From assembly GCA_949373155.1 (NCBI GenBank), contig CASICK010000005.1, forward strand, positions 62,001 through 126,000: 64,000 nt of DNA, written 5' to 3'. Below, in pieces: positions 34,860 through 43,159 of the stretch. Every line of letters starts with the position of its first letter. Position 1 is the stretch's first letter. The position numbers and the translations under genes were made by a program. The notes beneath the pieces were generated by a model. The model ran no database searches. It had not been told where the DNA came from and was given only the letters and a program-made list of their open reading frames with translations. The stretch is from an uncultured Synechococcus sp. (lineage in GTDB: Bacteria; Cyanobacteriota; Cyanobacteriia; PCC-6307; Cyanobiaceae).

Positions 34860-35293
34860 ATCACCCAAGAACAGGGATGTGAGGGTGCACGACTGTGATG
34901 ACGGTGAATGGTTGGCTCCAAATTTTTTCGCTTGTTGGGATTAGAGTAAATTTTCGCTGCAGCTCAATACTAGCCGTGCCAACAGAGCCGCCCAACGTGC
35001 CGCTGAAAGGATAGAGCCTAACCACCCAAAGCTCTTGCAATTGCAGGGGCTTTTTATTTCTTTATTCGCTCTAATAACAGCCCATATCGCCCTTCAATAC
35101 CTGGCACGATTGAGCAGAAGTTAGATGATAAGGGTGTCGGCTATGGACATCCGAAGCCTGGCACTGATGTAATTGTATCAATTATTTCATTGACAATCTC
35201 TGCATTGATCAAGTGAATTTATTTAAGAAACTTTTCGTCTCAATAAAAAAGAAGCGAAATAGTTTACAATCGTATTGATTTGAATTTGGATAA
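34860..35293. other. Intergenic with a possible gene remnant
   Basis: Besides the terminator at 35030, an open plus-strand stretch at about 35070-35218 without a start codon reads EQKLDDKGVGYGHPKPGTDV and ends with a hydrophobic run and a stop. It may be the 3' remnant of a lost gene. Confidence 0.3.
35030..35057 (+). terminator. Rho-independent terminator
   Basis: AGCTCTTGCA pairs with TGCAGGGGCT (two G-T wobbles) around a small loop, then a T-rich tail. It could end the broken barrel gene transcript 175 bases upstream. Confidence 0.65.
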
Positions 35294-35800
35294 ATGGAAC
35301 AAATTTTGCGTTTTCTACTATCAGATTATTCACTTTGGACCGTTGTACTTGCTCTCGTTCTGGGTGTTCTGCAGACGCGAAATCAGTTTACGATCAGTCG
35401 CGCAGCTGAGGCATCACTGCTGTGGATTGCCTTCTGGGTGCTTGGAGTAGGTGGCGTTTACGGGTTCGTCGTTCACATCGCTTTTGGACCATTCATAGCT
35501 GAGCAAATTGGATGGCCCAATAGCCCCTTCCAGAACGAGGTGGCTTACGCCAATCTTATGATTGGAATCCTTGGTTTCAGTAGTTTCTGGAATCGGAAGC
35601 GCGATTATTTATTGGCAGCAATGTGTGCATACTCCATCTGGTTCTTTGCTGATGGTGTAGGCCATGTGGTCTCAGTTTTAAGCAATCATGACCTGGCTCC
35701 TTCTAATGCAGGAGTCATCCTCTATACAGATCTACTCACACCACTACTTGTGGTGATCTTGCTTTGGATAAGCCGGCACGAACATCATAGATTGAGGTAA
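35294..35800 (+). CDS. DUF6790-type integral membrane protein
   Basis: A 168-residue protein with four to five predicted helices: YSLWTVVLALVLGVLQT, the Trp-rich second helix, the third at about 95-110, YLLAAMCAYSIWFFADGVGH and LLTPLLVVILLWIS. The His in FVVHIAFGPFIAEQIGW and the DGxGH motif are typical of this family of small membrane proteins with unknown role. The start is preceded by an AT-rich stretch. It stands alone, with a terminator 110 bases downstream. Confidence 0.75.
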   Translation: MEQILRFLLSDYSLWTVVLALVLGVLQTRNQFTISRAAEASLLWIAFWVLGVGGVYGFVVHIAFGPFIAEQIGWPNSPFQNEVAYANLMIGILGFSSFWNRKRDYLLAAMCAYSIWFFADGVGHVVSVLSNHDLAPSNAGVILYTDLLTPLLVVILLWISRHEHHRLR

Positions 35801-35910
35801 GGAATATCATAAAATAATTTTTGCGAACATAATAATGATTCGTCTAATCGATTATTATGAACTTAATCAGATGCTGAAATTCTACGATATATTTTGAGGA
35901 AGACTCAGTA

Positions 35911-35934
35911 GCCCCGCCAAGAGCGGGGTTTTTT
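35911..35934 (+). terminator. Rho-independent terminator
   Basis: CCCCGC pairs with GCGGGG around CAAGA, then six T. It follows the DUF6790-type gene. Confidence 0.85.
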
Positions 35935-35948
35935 ATTGCCGCAAGGGA

Positions 35949-36215
35949 CTAATCCTCATCTTCTTCATTAAGAGTTGCCAGGTATGGCTCACTAGCTCCT
36001 GGCTCATCGTTGTCCAGGACTAATGAACGGATCACATCATCACTTTCAAATCCCATAAGCCCCTGCTCAGGATCAATTGACTTCATTTCAGGGTGGTCAT
36101 TAACTAGCTTCTTGTAATCTGTATATTTCTTCCGGTAGTCAAATAATTTCTCGCCCAGGTGGAAAACCAAGGCCAGGTTTACAAGCACCAAAGCCAGAAC
36201 GATCAATGTGTTCAC
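35949..36215 (-). CDS. Small acidic protein with N-terminal membrane anchor
   Basis: 88 residues: one N-terminal helix (TLIVLALVLVNLALVFHLG), a basic linker (DYRKKYTDYKKLVND), then a strongly acidic tail (SDDVIRSLVLDNDEPGASEP to NEEDED). Type I/II single-span topology is likely. Function not recognised. Confidence 0.6.
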   Translation of the reverse strand: MNTLIVLALVLVNLALVFHLGEKLFDYRKKYTDYKKLVNDHPEMKSIDPEQGLMGFESDDVIRSLVLDNDEPGASEPYLATLNEEDED

Positions 36216-36408
36216 AGGAACTTCGATCTATTTCTTTAACGATACGAGGGCGTCAGGCGTCTGGATGTATCCATAAAGGCGGATACCACCCTCATTCCAG
36301 CTGCCCTAGCGCCGACCTCATTGTCTCAAGATCAACCCCGCCACAAGCGCAAGGGTCTTGCGTTTCTATATCAAATAAATACAAATTTGAAAATTCAAAC
36401 CCACTTTT

Positions 36409-36451
36409 GTATCAGTTTGAACTACTAAGTGGTTGGCCATATTGCTATAAA
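36409..36451 (+). promoter_or_regulatory. NtcA-type promoter candidate
   Basis: GTA at 36409-36411 and AAC at 36420-36422 are spaced by eight bases (NtcA consensus GTA-N8-TAC, five of six matched). A TATAAA -10 box is at 36446-36451. The operator centre lies about 42 bases before the likely transcription start, the position used by NtcA as class II activator. Confidence 0.4.
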
Positions 36452-36475
36452 GGCTGGGTAGCAACTGCTACACAC

Positions 36476-36548
36476 AACGTTCACCTCACACCTGTGAGGC
36501 GCAGACTCGCCAGGCCACGGAACGGGGACCTGGATTTCTGAGGAACCT
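36476..36548 (+). promoter_or_regulatory. Candidate glutamine-II (downstream-peptide) riboswitch
   Basis: The leader of the DUF4278 micro-gene begins CGTTCACC and ends CTGAGGAAC, so that GTTC can pair with GAAC. Inside are a hairpin CCTCAC/GTGAGG (36484-36499) and the block GCGCAGACTCGCCAGG. The GAGG at 36540-36543 would serve as ribosome-binding site 8 bases before the ATG and is drawn into the closing helix. Arrangement and context match the downstream-peptide motif of marine cyanobacteria as I recall it. Confidence 0.52.
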
Positions 36549-36551
36549 CAA

Positions 36552-36659
36552 ATGACACTGACCTATCGCGGCAAGAAGTACGTGCAACTTCAAGGTGCTG
36601 GTTTTGATGCAACCAAGAAGGCACAACTGACCTACCGCGGCTTGTCATACACCAAGTGA
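36552..36659 (+). CDS. DUF4278 micro-protein (35 residues)
   Basis: A 35-residue protein made of two LTYRG units: MTLTYRGKKYVQLQGAGF followed by DATKKAQLTYRGLSYTK. DUF4278 peptides (YRG motif) are known as short proteins behind glutamine-type riboswitches in cyanobacteria, and some riboswitch-controlled peptides inhibit glutamine synthetase. This one lacks similarity to IF7/IF17 that I can see. ATG 36552, stop 36657-36659, terminator 25 bases downstream. Expression probably follows nitrogen status. Confidence 0.72.
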   Translation: MTLTYRGKKYVQLQGAGFDATKKAQLTYRGLSYTK

Positions 36660-36682
36660 GCTCAAGGGTTCACTTCAAAAAG

Positions 36683-36706
36683 CCCCGCCTTGAGTGGGGT
36701 TTTTTA
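36683..36706 (+). terminator. Rho-independent terminator
   Basis: CCCCGC (36683-36688) pairs with GTGGGG (36694-36699), one wobble, followed by six T. It ends the micro-protein transcript. Confidence 0.85.
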
Positions 36707-37470
36707 TTGCCCTTCACCAAACTCGCAATCTGGTGGTGACCGGCAGTTCAGGCTTGGTAACGCACCTACAGGTCATTAATCCAAGAAGTGGAATGAATAA
36801 ATCCGAAAAAAGTCCAAATCAACATTCCCTCGGTAGAAGCTGAAATCGCAGCCCCCCTCGCCATCGAACATTTCTCTCAGTTCTTAGAGGGCGTCAGCCA
36901 AAACAAAGTGCAATTCGCCCCGGCTCTATCGCCCTAAGGAACGAGTGGAGCCATTCACTCGAGGCCAACAAAGAGTGGGGTTTGCATTGAGCTGCATGAA
37001 TCTGTAGCTCTCATTCAAAGGCGCTCTTTGATGAGTTATAGACGTATAGAGACGTGTGCCACCTCGAGAATCTATCGATCTATAAGAGTAAAAGTGATAA
37101 GCACTAAATCCTAGACCTGTTCAACAAAATCCAGGATGATGACCTAAATTCACAAGTCATTCATCCTTGGAATACATTAGATCAAAAAGAAAGATGAAAA
37201 AATAAAAATAGACCCACAAGATATTAACGCAGAGATTATTGAGGCTGAGAGCACCTGCTTAGAAGATAAAGACAGTACAAAACCTTGAGGGGAAACAAAC
37301 GCTTTGAAACCACCTTGCCAAAAAGGCAGGGAGAATGGTTCAAAAAGTGCGAACAGGACCCTAAACTAATTGCAAAACAATCCTAAATTGCTACAATTAT
37401 AGTGAATAAAATACAGGACTGTATTGCTCGTCTACAAATTACTCGAGCACTACTTATACCACCTTAAGCA
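36707..37470. other. Gene-poor stretch with a possible broken small gene
   Basis: ATG 36793 gives only 16 codons, but the next frame continues as VQINIPSVEAEIAAPLAIEH and FSQFLEGVSQNKVQF to TAA 36935-36937, suggesting a one-base indel in the A-run near 36806. A short acidic frame near 37190-37290 is also open. Neither is strong enough for a gene call. Confidence 0.3.
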
Positions 37471-37671
37471 ATGGATTACTCGCAAAAGATAACTCTTCTT
37501 GCCACCATCACAGTGAATTTAAATGTCCCCGAGCTACAGAGCCGAGAACAGCTCAATCAATGGATCAAGTCGGATGCAGCTCGCATTCACTTCATTGATC
37601 ATTTGAAGCCTGCCTCATTTGACGACCTGGAAGTGGTTAAAGCAGCCTCAGAAGCAGACTTCGTGAGCTAG
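37471..37671 (+). CDS. Small hypothetical protein
   Basis: A 66-residue protein with a beta-rich start (KITLLATITVNLNVPELQS) and a helical, acidic end (SFDDLEVVKAASEADFVS). It looks coding by composition. A related-looking gene follows 158 bases later on the same strand. Function unknown. Confidence 0.5.
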   Translation: MDYSQKITLLATITVNLNVPELQSREQLNQWIKSDAARIHFIDHLKPASFDDLEVVKAASEADFVS

Positions 37672-37829
37672 CGGCTTGGGATAGAAACGGCATCGAGCAT
37701 GGCGACGGGAGACTCAGTTCGTTGCTACAAGGGCAGACGCCCGAGCACCAAGGTTTGTGTATCAGCACGACGAAGGCAATTGGACACCCGGGCATCAAGA
37801 ATGGATCAACAGTGTTCAAACTGCAGGTC

Positions 37830-38120
37830 ATGGCTGAGTACACACACACGATCGGGTTCACATTCACAGCCTTTCATGCCTTCAGCGTGACCACGGAGAA
37901 TGCATTGATGAGTGTCGAAGAGGCTCGACACTTGCTTTCAAAGGACGAGATGAGAAAGGCAATAGCAGATGAGGCTATTGATGAAGTCACGAACGATCAA
38001 AACCCCTCAGAAAAGCTGGATAATATCAAGTTCTATGCAGACCATTTTGTAGAGGAAATGGTTGAAGCCTTAGGTGATGGAGCCGTAGTCGTTCAGGAAG
38101 TCGTAACTGAAAAAAGTTAG
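37830..38120 (+). CDS. Small acidic hypothetical protein
   Basis: 96 residues from ATG 37830, with a beta-rich start (YTHTIGFTFTAFHAFSV) and an acidic helical remainder (SVEEARHLLSKDEMRKAIAD, VEEMVEALGDGAVVVQEVV). The longer frame upstream to 37722 lacks protein-like composition. It shares the strand-then-helix plan with the previous gene. No family recognised. Confidence 0.55.
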   Translation: MAEYTHTIGFTFTAFHAFSVTTENALMSVEEARHLLSKDEMRKAIADEAIDEVTNDQNPSEKLDNIKFYADHFVEEMVEALGDGAVVVQEVVTEKS

Positions 38121-38509
38121 GTCGGCATAGCCACCACCATTCACTAGTACAAGTAGAGTTAGTTGTAAATAAAACCTCATTTTTCTAAGCGACAACATGC
38201 TCTAATCTCAGTCTTTTAAAAAACAAAAATAAGTTCTTCACCATCTCTTGGTGAATGCATTAATCAATGTCTGGCTAGACAACACATTCACGCCTGTCAG
38301 GTGAAAGGCAGGGGCACAACGAACAAAGGCAGTGTTAAGTGACCTACCAAACTCAAGGGTCCACTCTTGATCTAAAAACATGGCTCTTCATCACAACAAA
38401 CATTGAATTAGGCAGTAGCAGCATTCCAAGTCATCCAAAGGGGACATGTTTGAAATGAACAGAGGATAAAAGCACTGTTTGAGAGAATCTCACAACTTCA
38501 GTACTCAAC
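38121..38509. other. Intergenic, no gene seen
   Basis: About 390 bases upstream of the monooxygenase-domain gene. No supported frame or clear hairpin terminator. Confidence 0.4.
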
Positions 38510-38899
38510 ATGTCAACGTTTGGTCACTCCAATCCTTTCATTCTTCTCGCACGCATCCATGTCAAGCCAGGCTGCGTGGATCAATATCTAGAACTCGCCC
38601 GCATGACTGACATCGCCGTTCAGTCTTCCGAACCAGGAATGCTTCATCACACCTTTGATCAAGATCCAGAAGACCCACAAGCCTTTGTGTGGTCAGAGGT
38701 CTATGCAAACGATGAAGCATTTGCGGCTCATGTCTCCAACCCTCCGGTTCAAGACTATTTGCAAAAACATGCTGAGCTTGGAGATGGTTTCAGCATCGAG
38801 GTTTATGGAACCGTCGGAGATGACTGTAGAAAACTGATGCAATCTTTCGGACTTCCGCTCAAGATTTATGCATCCAAGCTTGGATACAGCAGAGTTTAA
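38510..38899 (+). CDS. Antibiotic biosynthesis monooxygenase (ABM) domain protein
   Basis: A single ABM/dimeric alpha-beta barrel domain of 129 residues: FILLARIHVKPGCVDQYLEL, EPGMLHHTFDQDPEDPQAFVWSEVY and the DEAFAAHVSNPPVQDYL helix. Proteins of this fold oxidise quinones or degrade heme, or only bind small molecules. The substrate is unknown. The C-terminal 25 residues (LMQSFGLPLKIYASKLG) extend beyond the usual domain. Confidence 0.82.
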   Translation: MSTFGHSNPFILLARIHVKPGCVDQYLELARMTDIAVQSSEPGMLHHTFDQDPEDPQAFVWSEVYANDEAFAAHVSNPPVQDYLQKHAELGDGFSIEVYGTVGDDCRKLMQSFGLPLKIYASKLGYSRV

Positions 38900-38919
38900 T
38901 CAACAATAGCTAGGCATTT

Positions 38920-39267
38920 TTAATTCCCAATCGTAACAATCGCTTCTTTATTTTTCCACCAGACCCAATCTCGAATCGGTGGTGTGTCACGGAGCTGCTC
39001 ACGCGTTAGACCAAGTCTTAATTTCATCGATGCTCCCAGAAGTACATCGAGAATCTCTTCTCCATCAGCACAGGCAGCAAGTGCCTCATTGGTCCGTTGT
39101 GCGCCATCAAGAGCGCTAACTAGTAAGTTCACGCGACGCGCCACTGGCAATGATCGTGGGTCCAAACCATCTTCACAAGGCTCATCAGGGTAAGCATTTC
39201 CACGCATCGCATTCGCATAAGTCAAGGGAATTAATGTGATCAGGCCACCTGCTAATTGGCATGCCAT
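38920..39267 (-). CDS. Conserved hypothetical protein of marine Synechococcus
   Basis: 115 residues from ATG 39267, with LTYANAMRGNAYPDEPCEDG, then LPVARRVNLLVSALDGAQRT and IRDWVWWKNKEAIVTIGN. It is a mostly helical soluble protein with an initial hydrophobic patch. It starts head to head with the phosphoesterase gene, whose ATG lies 6 bases inside its own 5' end, so their promoters must lie within each other's coding region. Confidence 0.6.
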   Translation of the reverse strand: MACQLAGGLITLIPLTYANAMRGNAYPDEPCEDGLDPRSLPVARRVNLLVSALDGAQRTNEALAACADGEEILDVLLGASMKLRLGLTREQLRDTPPIRDWVWWKNKEAIVTIGN

Positions 39268-39869
39268 CACTCAAGGGCAAGCACTGGGTGATCGGTGACG
39301 TGCATGGTTGTTACCAGCCACTGCAGCGGCTACTCAGCGTTTTGCCAAAGAATGATCACGTCGTGTTTTGCGGTGATGTGATCAACCGTGGGCCCGATAC
39401 ACCCTCCACCATGCAGTTGGTTTGGTCCTTGGTCACTGCTGGACAAGCAACCTGGCTGCGGGGAAATCATGAGCAGGCACGACTCCAAACCCTCGAGAAA
39501 GCTGCACTAAATACTCCCAACCCCTGGCTAACGCGGCTCCAGCAGCTCCCCACTGTTTTTTGGGGACACGGCTGGGTAGCAACCCATGCAGGATTTAATT
39601 CCAACGGTCATCCAGACCTGACCATTCGTGAGCCCTTCTGGGAGCATTACGACGGAAGCCATGGACTTGTGGTGATTGGTCATACCCCCCGACCTGATGT
39701 GGAGCGTCATGGCCAGATCGTGATGGTGGATACGGGTGCGGTGTATGGAGGGAAACTCTCGGCGTACTGCCCAGAGACAGAAGCTGTTGTGCAAGTGGAG
39801 GGAGTTCAGGAAGTAGCGGCTGCTCCAAGAAAGCGAAAAGATCCATCGCTGCAGGCAGGGCCTTGCTAA
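39261..39869 (+). CDS. Metallophosphoesterase, Ser/Thr phosphatase or Ap4A hydrolase type
   Basis: A 202-residue calcineurin-like phosphoesterase. The metal-site motifs appear in order: GDVHGCYQPL, FCGDVINRGPDT, RGNHEQA, a late HAGF and VVIGHTPRPDV. Two-metal hydrolysis of phosphomonoesters or diadenosine tetraphosphate is expected. Its 3' end overlaps the recC start by 7 bases, so it may be transcribed with recCBD. Confidence 0.9.
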   Translation: MPSLKGKHWVIGDVHGCYQPLQRLLSVLPKNDHVVFCGDVINRGPDTPSTMQLVWSLVTAGQATWLRGNHEQARLQTLEKAALNTPNPWLTRLQQLPTVFWGHGWVATHAGFNSNGHPDLTIREPFWEHYDGSHGLVVIGHTPRPDVERHGQIVMVDTGAVYGGKLSAYCPETEAVVQVEGVQEVAAAPRKRKDPSLQAGPC

Positions 39870-42800
39870 CGGTTTACCGCAGCAATCGCACAGAGTTTCT
39901 GGCAACGCTTCTGGCTCAGACGCTGACGCTTGATCCCCCGGGTCCGTTTGAGGAGCTGGAGATTGTCGTCAACACCTGGCCCACAAGCCGATGGCTCGGC
40001 GAGCAGCTTGCCAAGGCCAATGGCATCAGTGCTCTCGTGCGTTTTCCCTTCCCTGGATCGCGCTTACGCCAGCTGGTGCGCTGCATCTTGGATCTCGATC
40101 CAAGCACTGAAGATCCTTGGCGCGCAGAACGACTGGTTTGGTCAGTTTTAAAGGTGCTCCCCGCTCTTCTCGACCACCCCACTGCTGAAAGCCTGAAACT
40201 CTGGTGGGAGCAACACGCAAGTGTTTCTGGACGACTCAATCGTGATCATTGGCAACTGGCGCGCTGCCTGGCCGATGCTGTGGATGACTACGCCCTTTAC
40301 CGACCACAGGAACTGAGCCAATGGATTGAGGGCCATGGAGATGCTGACCTGCCGGCACATTTGCTCTGGCAACCACAGCTCGTTTGCGCCCTTGCAGCAC
40401 TCCTCCCCTGTGATCCCTTTGGTCTTCAGGTGCAAAAGGCCGTTCAACGTCTGCGGACAGGAGATGTTTCAGCCGCCGCTCTACCGCCTCGATTGCGCCT
40501 GTTTGGCATCAGCAATCTCGCCCCTGTCCAGGTGGAACTCCTGCAAGGCCTCTCGGGCCTGATGGCGATTGAGTTGTACCTACTCACGCCATGCCCAGAC
40601 CTATGGCAACGCTCCGAACAAAGGCGTAGAACCCTCGGACAGGCGTGGAACACACCACCCGATGGACCCTGGCTTTTGGAATCGCCAAGACTGGAGGCGA
40701 TTTTGGGACGTATGGGGGCTGAGTTTCAGTTGCTTTTGGAAGGCAACGGCGATTGCTTTCTCGGCCAATGGGATCAGGGCGATCTCTTCGCCGCACCCAT
40801 TCAAATCGCTGCATCAGAACAGCGGCCAGCCACGCTCCTGGAGCAAGTGCAACAACAGCTGGTGGATGGAAGCGCACCGCGCCTCACCCCTATTGATCAA
40901 GACTCCTCATTACGCTTTTTGGGCTGCGCAGGACCGTGGCGAGAGGTGCAACTCGTTCGCGATCAGATCCTGCAATGGCTGGCCTCTGATCCAAGCCTGG
41001 AGCCACGAGATGTCTTGGTGATGACTCCGGATGTGGAGCGCTATGCCCCACTCCTCAGCTCCGTCTTCGGTGATCAAGACGCCACTGGAGTCAATATTCC
41101 CTGGCGACTCACCGACCGAAGCCAACAGAGCACGCCAGGACTGAGCCAAGGGTTTATGGCCCTTTTGAGGCTGGCCAGTGAGCGCTTCACGGCATCCGGT
41201 CTTGAAGCTCTTCTGGCTAACCCAGCTCTACAAGTGCTTCAAGGCATCACGGCCACAGATGCCGTGCGCATCACCCAGTGCCTTCAGCAGACGGGCTTCC
41301 GTTGGGGGGTGGATGGCAAGGAGCGTGGAGGAGATGACACCCACAGCCTCCGTTGGTGTCTTGATCGCTGGCTGCTTGGCCTCGTGCTGCCTGCCGAGCC
41401 AGGTCTCGCTCCTGGAGGCTGTGCCCCTTTCCAAGGAGGTCTCACCATTCAGCAGCTTGAACAATGGTGGCCGCTTCTGGATGGACTAGCGCAATGGATC
41501 ATTCGTCTACGTCAACCCCACAGTCCCAGCGCTTGGACCACGCAGTTGAATCAGCTTCTCCAGCATCTCTATGGCGATGGAGGGGACTGGGCCTGGGAGC
41601 AACAAGCGATCATCGGAGCACTCGACTCGATGCAGCAACAAGCCTCTGAGTGCACTCTTGACCTTGATCTGTCCGTTGTGGTCTCCATTCTTGATGAGGC
41701 CCTCTCCGCTGATAGCGGTCGCTTTGGCCACCGCAGTGGGGCCCTCACGATCAGCGCCCTAGAGCCGATGCGGGCGATTCCCCATCGGCTGATCGTGCTG
41801 ATGGGGCTTGATTCGCAAGACTTTCCACGTCAGCGGGAACGCCCTGGCTTTCACCTTCTCGAACAGCAGCGCCGACTCGGAGATCCATCGAGCACAGATC
41901 AAGACCGTTACGTGCTGCTGGAGGCGTTGATGTCCGCGCGACAACATCTCTTGATCAGCTGGAATGCACGCGATGAACGCAAGGGCGAAGAGCTTCCTCC
42001 CGCTCCCCCGGTTCAACAATGGCTCACCTTGCTGAAGGAGCAACTCACACCCGAACAGTTCGAGCGAGTGGTGTTGGAGCAACCAGCGAATCCCTTGGAT
42101 CCTCGCAATTTTCTCGTCAATCGCTCCGGCTCAGCCTTCAGTTCTGATCGTCACCACCTCGACGCCAGGCTCAATCTCGATCGCCGCGATCACCATCGCC
42201 TGAGCGAGGGCTCCCTGGGCCTAGCCCACCCCCTGAGCTGGACTCCAGTTGCATCCTCAAACTGTTTGGATTCAGACGCAGTCAGTCGTTGGCTTGAGGC
42301 TCCCCAGCGCTATTGGCTCAAAGCACGGGGATTGGAGACACGGGAGTGGTCGACCCCCGTGGAAGATCTCTCAGCGCTCGAACTCGAAGAGCGAGAGCGT
42401 CAATCCCTTCTAAACCAGTGTTTCCTCAATCAGCTCGACTGGCTGGCGACCGATTCGAGCTTGATCTGGGAACACGCTCTTCCGGGGGAATGGACCACAC
42501 AGCTTCGAGGCCAAGGGATGCTTCCACCTGGAGCAGCAGGCCTACTGGCTGCCAATCGCCTCGAACAGCGCTGGCAAAACCTTCAAAAAGTCCTGTTGCA
42601 ACTTGGGGCTTTGCACTGTGAATCCATCCGCTCAGAGACCGAGTCGCGGACGGTGCTGAGAGCTGGGGCATCCACGGTATTGGTCAGCGCAGGCCGGCTT
42701 CAGTCCCGCACCGCTCTTGGCGGCTGGTTCACCCACCTCATCCAGCAAGCGTCGGGAGTGTCCACTCCAACGGCTGTGATCTGTCGATGTGAAAGCAGCA

Positions 42801-43159
42801 CCAAAGCTGATCACTTTGAGCTTGCCCTTCACTGGCAACCACTGGATCCAGGCCGAGCTCAGGAGCTTCTCTTTTCCCTTAATGCTCTAGCAATCGCAGG
42901 GGCTGAATCGTGCTGGCCAGTGCCCCCTGCCAGTGGATTGTCCAGAGCCCTTGCGTTGAGCAAAAGTCTGGATAAGGCGAACCGAGCGTTTGAAAGCCGC
43001 TGGGACGGGGGATTCACAGGCATGGGAGAGCGGGAGCGTCCAGAGATGCAGCTGTGTTTTGGCGACCACTTCGAAACGGGCAATTTTTTAAGCGAAGCCT
43101 GCTTTGAAGAAGCTTTTCAAGCGTTGTATGCACCGATGTTGGAGGCGCAACGGCCATGA
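39863..43159 (+). CDS. recC: Exonuclease V subunit RecC
   Basis: A protein of 1098 residues starting at TTG 39863. RecC recognises Chi and channels the strands in RecBCD. The N-terminus (LTVYRSNRTEFLATLLAQTL) and the inactivated helicase core, including EEIVVNTWPTSRWLGEQLA-like text, SNLAPVQVELLQGLSGLMAI, ISALEPMRAIPHRLIVLMGL and LEQQRRLGDPSSTDQDRYVL, are typical. Its stop overlaps the recB start by 4 bases. It has the usual length and no break. Confidence 0.93.
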   Translation: MLTVYRSNRTEFLATLLAQTLTLDPPGPFEELEIVVNTWPTSRWLGEQLAKANGISALVRFPFPGSRLRQLVRCILDLDPSTEDPWRAERLVWSVLKVLPALLDHPTAESLKLWWEQHASVSGRLNRDHWQLARCLADAVDDYALYRPQELSQWIEGHGDADLPAHLLWQPQLVCALAALLPCDPFGLQVQKAVQRLRTGDVSAAALPPRLRLFGISNLAPVQVELLQGLSGLMAIELYLLTPCPDLWQRSEQRRRTLGQAWNTPPDGPWLLESPRLEAILGRMGAEFQLLLEGNGDCFLGQWDQGDLFAAPIQIAASEQRPATLLEQVQQQLVDGSAPRLTPIDQDSSLRFLGCAGPWREVQLVRDQILQWLASDPSLEPRDVLVMTPDVERYAPLLSSVFGDQDATGVNIPWRLTDRSQQSTPGLSQGFMALLRLASERFTASGLEALLANPALQVLQGITATDAVRITQCLQQTGFRWGVDGKERGGDDTHSLRWCLDRWLLGLVLPAEPGLAPGGCAPFQGGLTIQQLEQWWPLLDGLAQWIIRLRQPHSPSAWTTQLNQLLQHLYGDGGDWAWEQQAIIGALDSMQQQASECTLDLDLSVVVSILDEALSADSGRFGHRSGALTISALEPMRAIPHRLIVLMGLDSQDFPRQRERPGFHLLEQQRRLGDPSSTDQDRYVLLEALMSARQHLLISWNARDERKGEELPPAPPVQQWLTLLKEQLTPEQFERVVLEQPANPLDPRNFLVNRSGSAFSSDRHHLDARLNLDRRDHHRLSEGSLGLAHPLSWTPVASSNCLDSDAVSRWLEAPQRYWLKARGLETREWSTPVEDLSALELEERERQSLLNQCFLNQLDWLATDSSLIWEHALPGEWTTQLRGQGMLPPGAAGLLAANRLEQRWQNLQKVLLQLGALHCESIRSETESRTVLRAGASTVLVSAGRLQSRTALGGWFTHLIQQASGVSTPTAVICRCESSTKADHFELALHWQPLDPGRAQELLFSLNALAIAGAESCWPVPPASGLSRALALSKSLDKANRAFESRWDGGFTGMGERERPEMQLCFGDHFETGNFLSEACFEEAFQALYAPMLEAQRP

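Noticed and set aside
36206..36541. 111-codon plus-strand frame
   Set aside because: It crosses the NtcA-like promoter and the riboswitch candidate and has a random composition.
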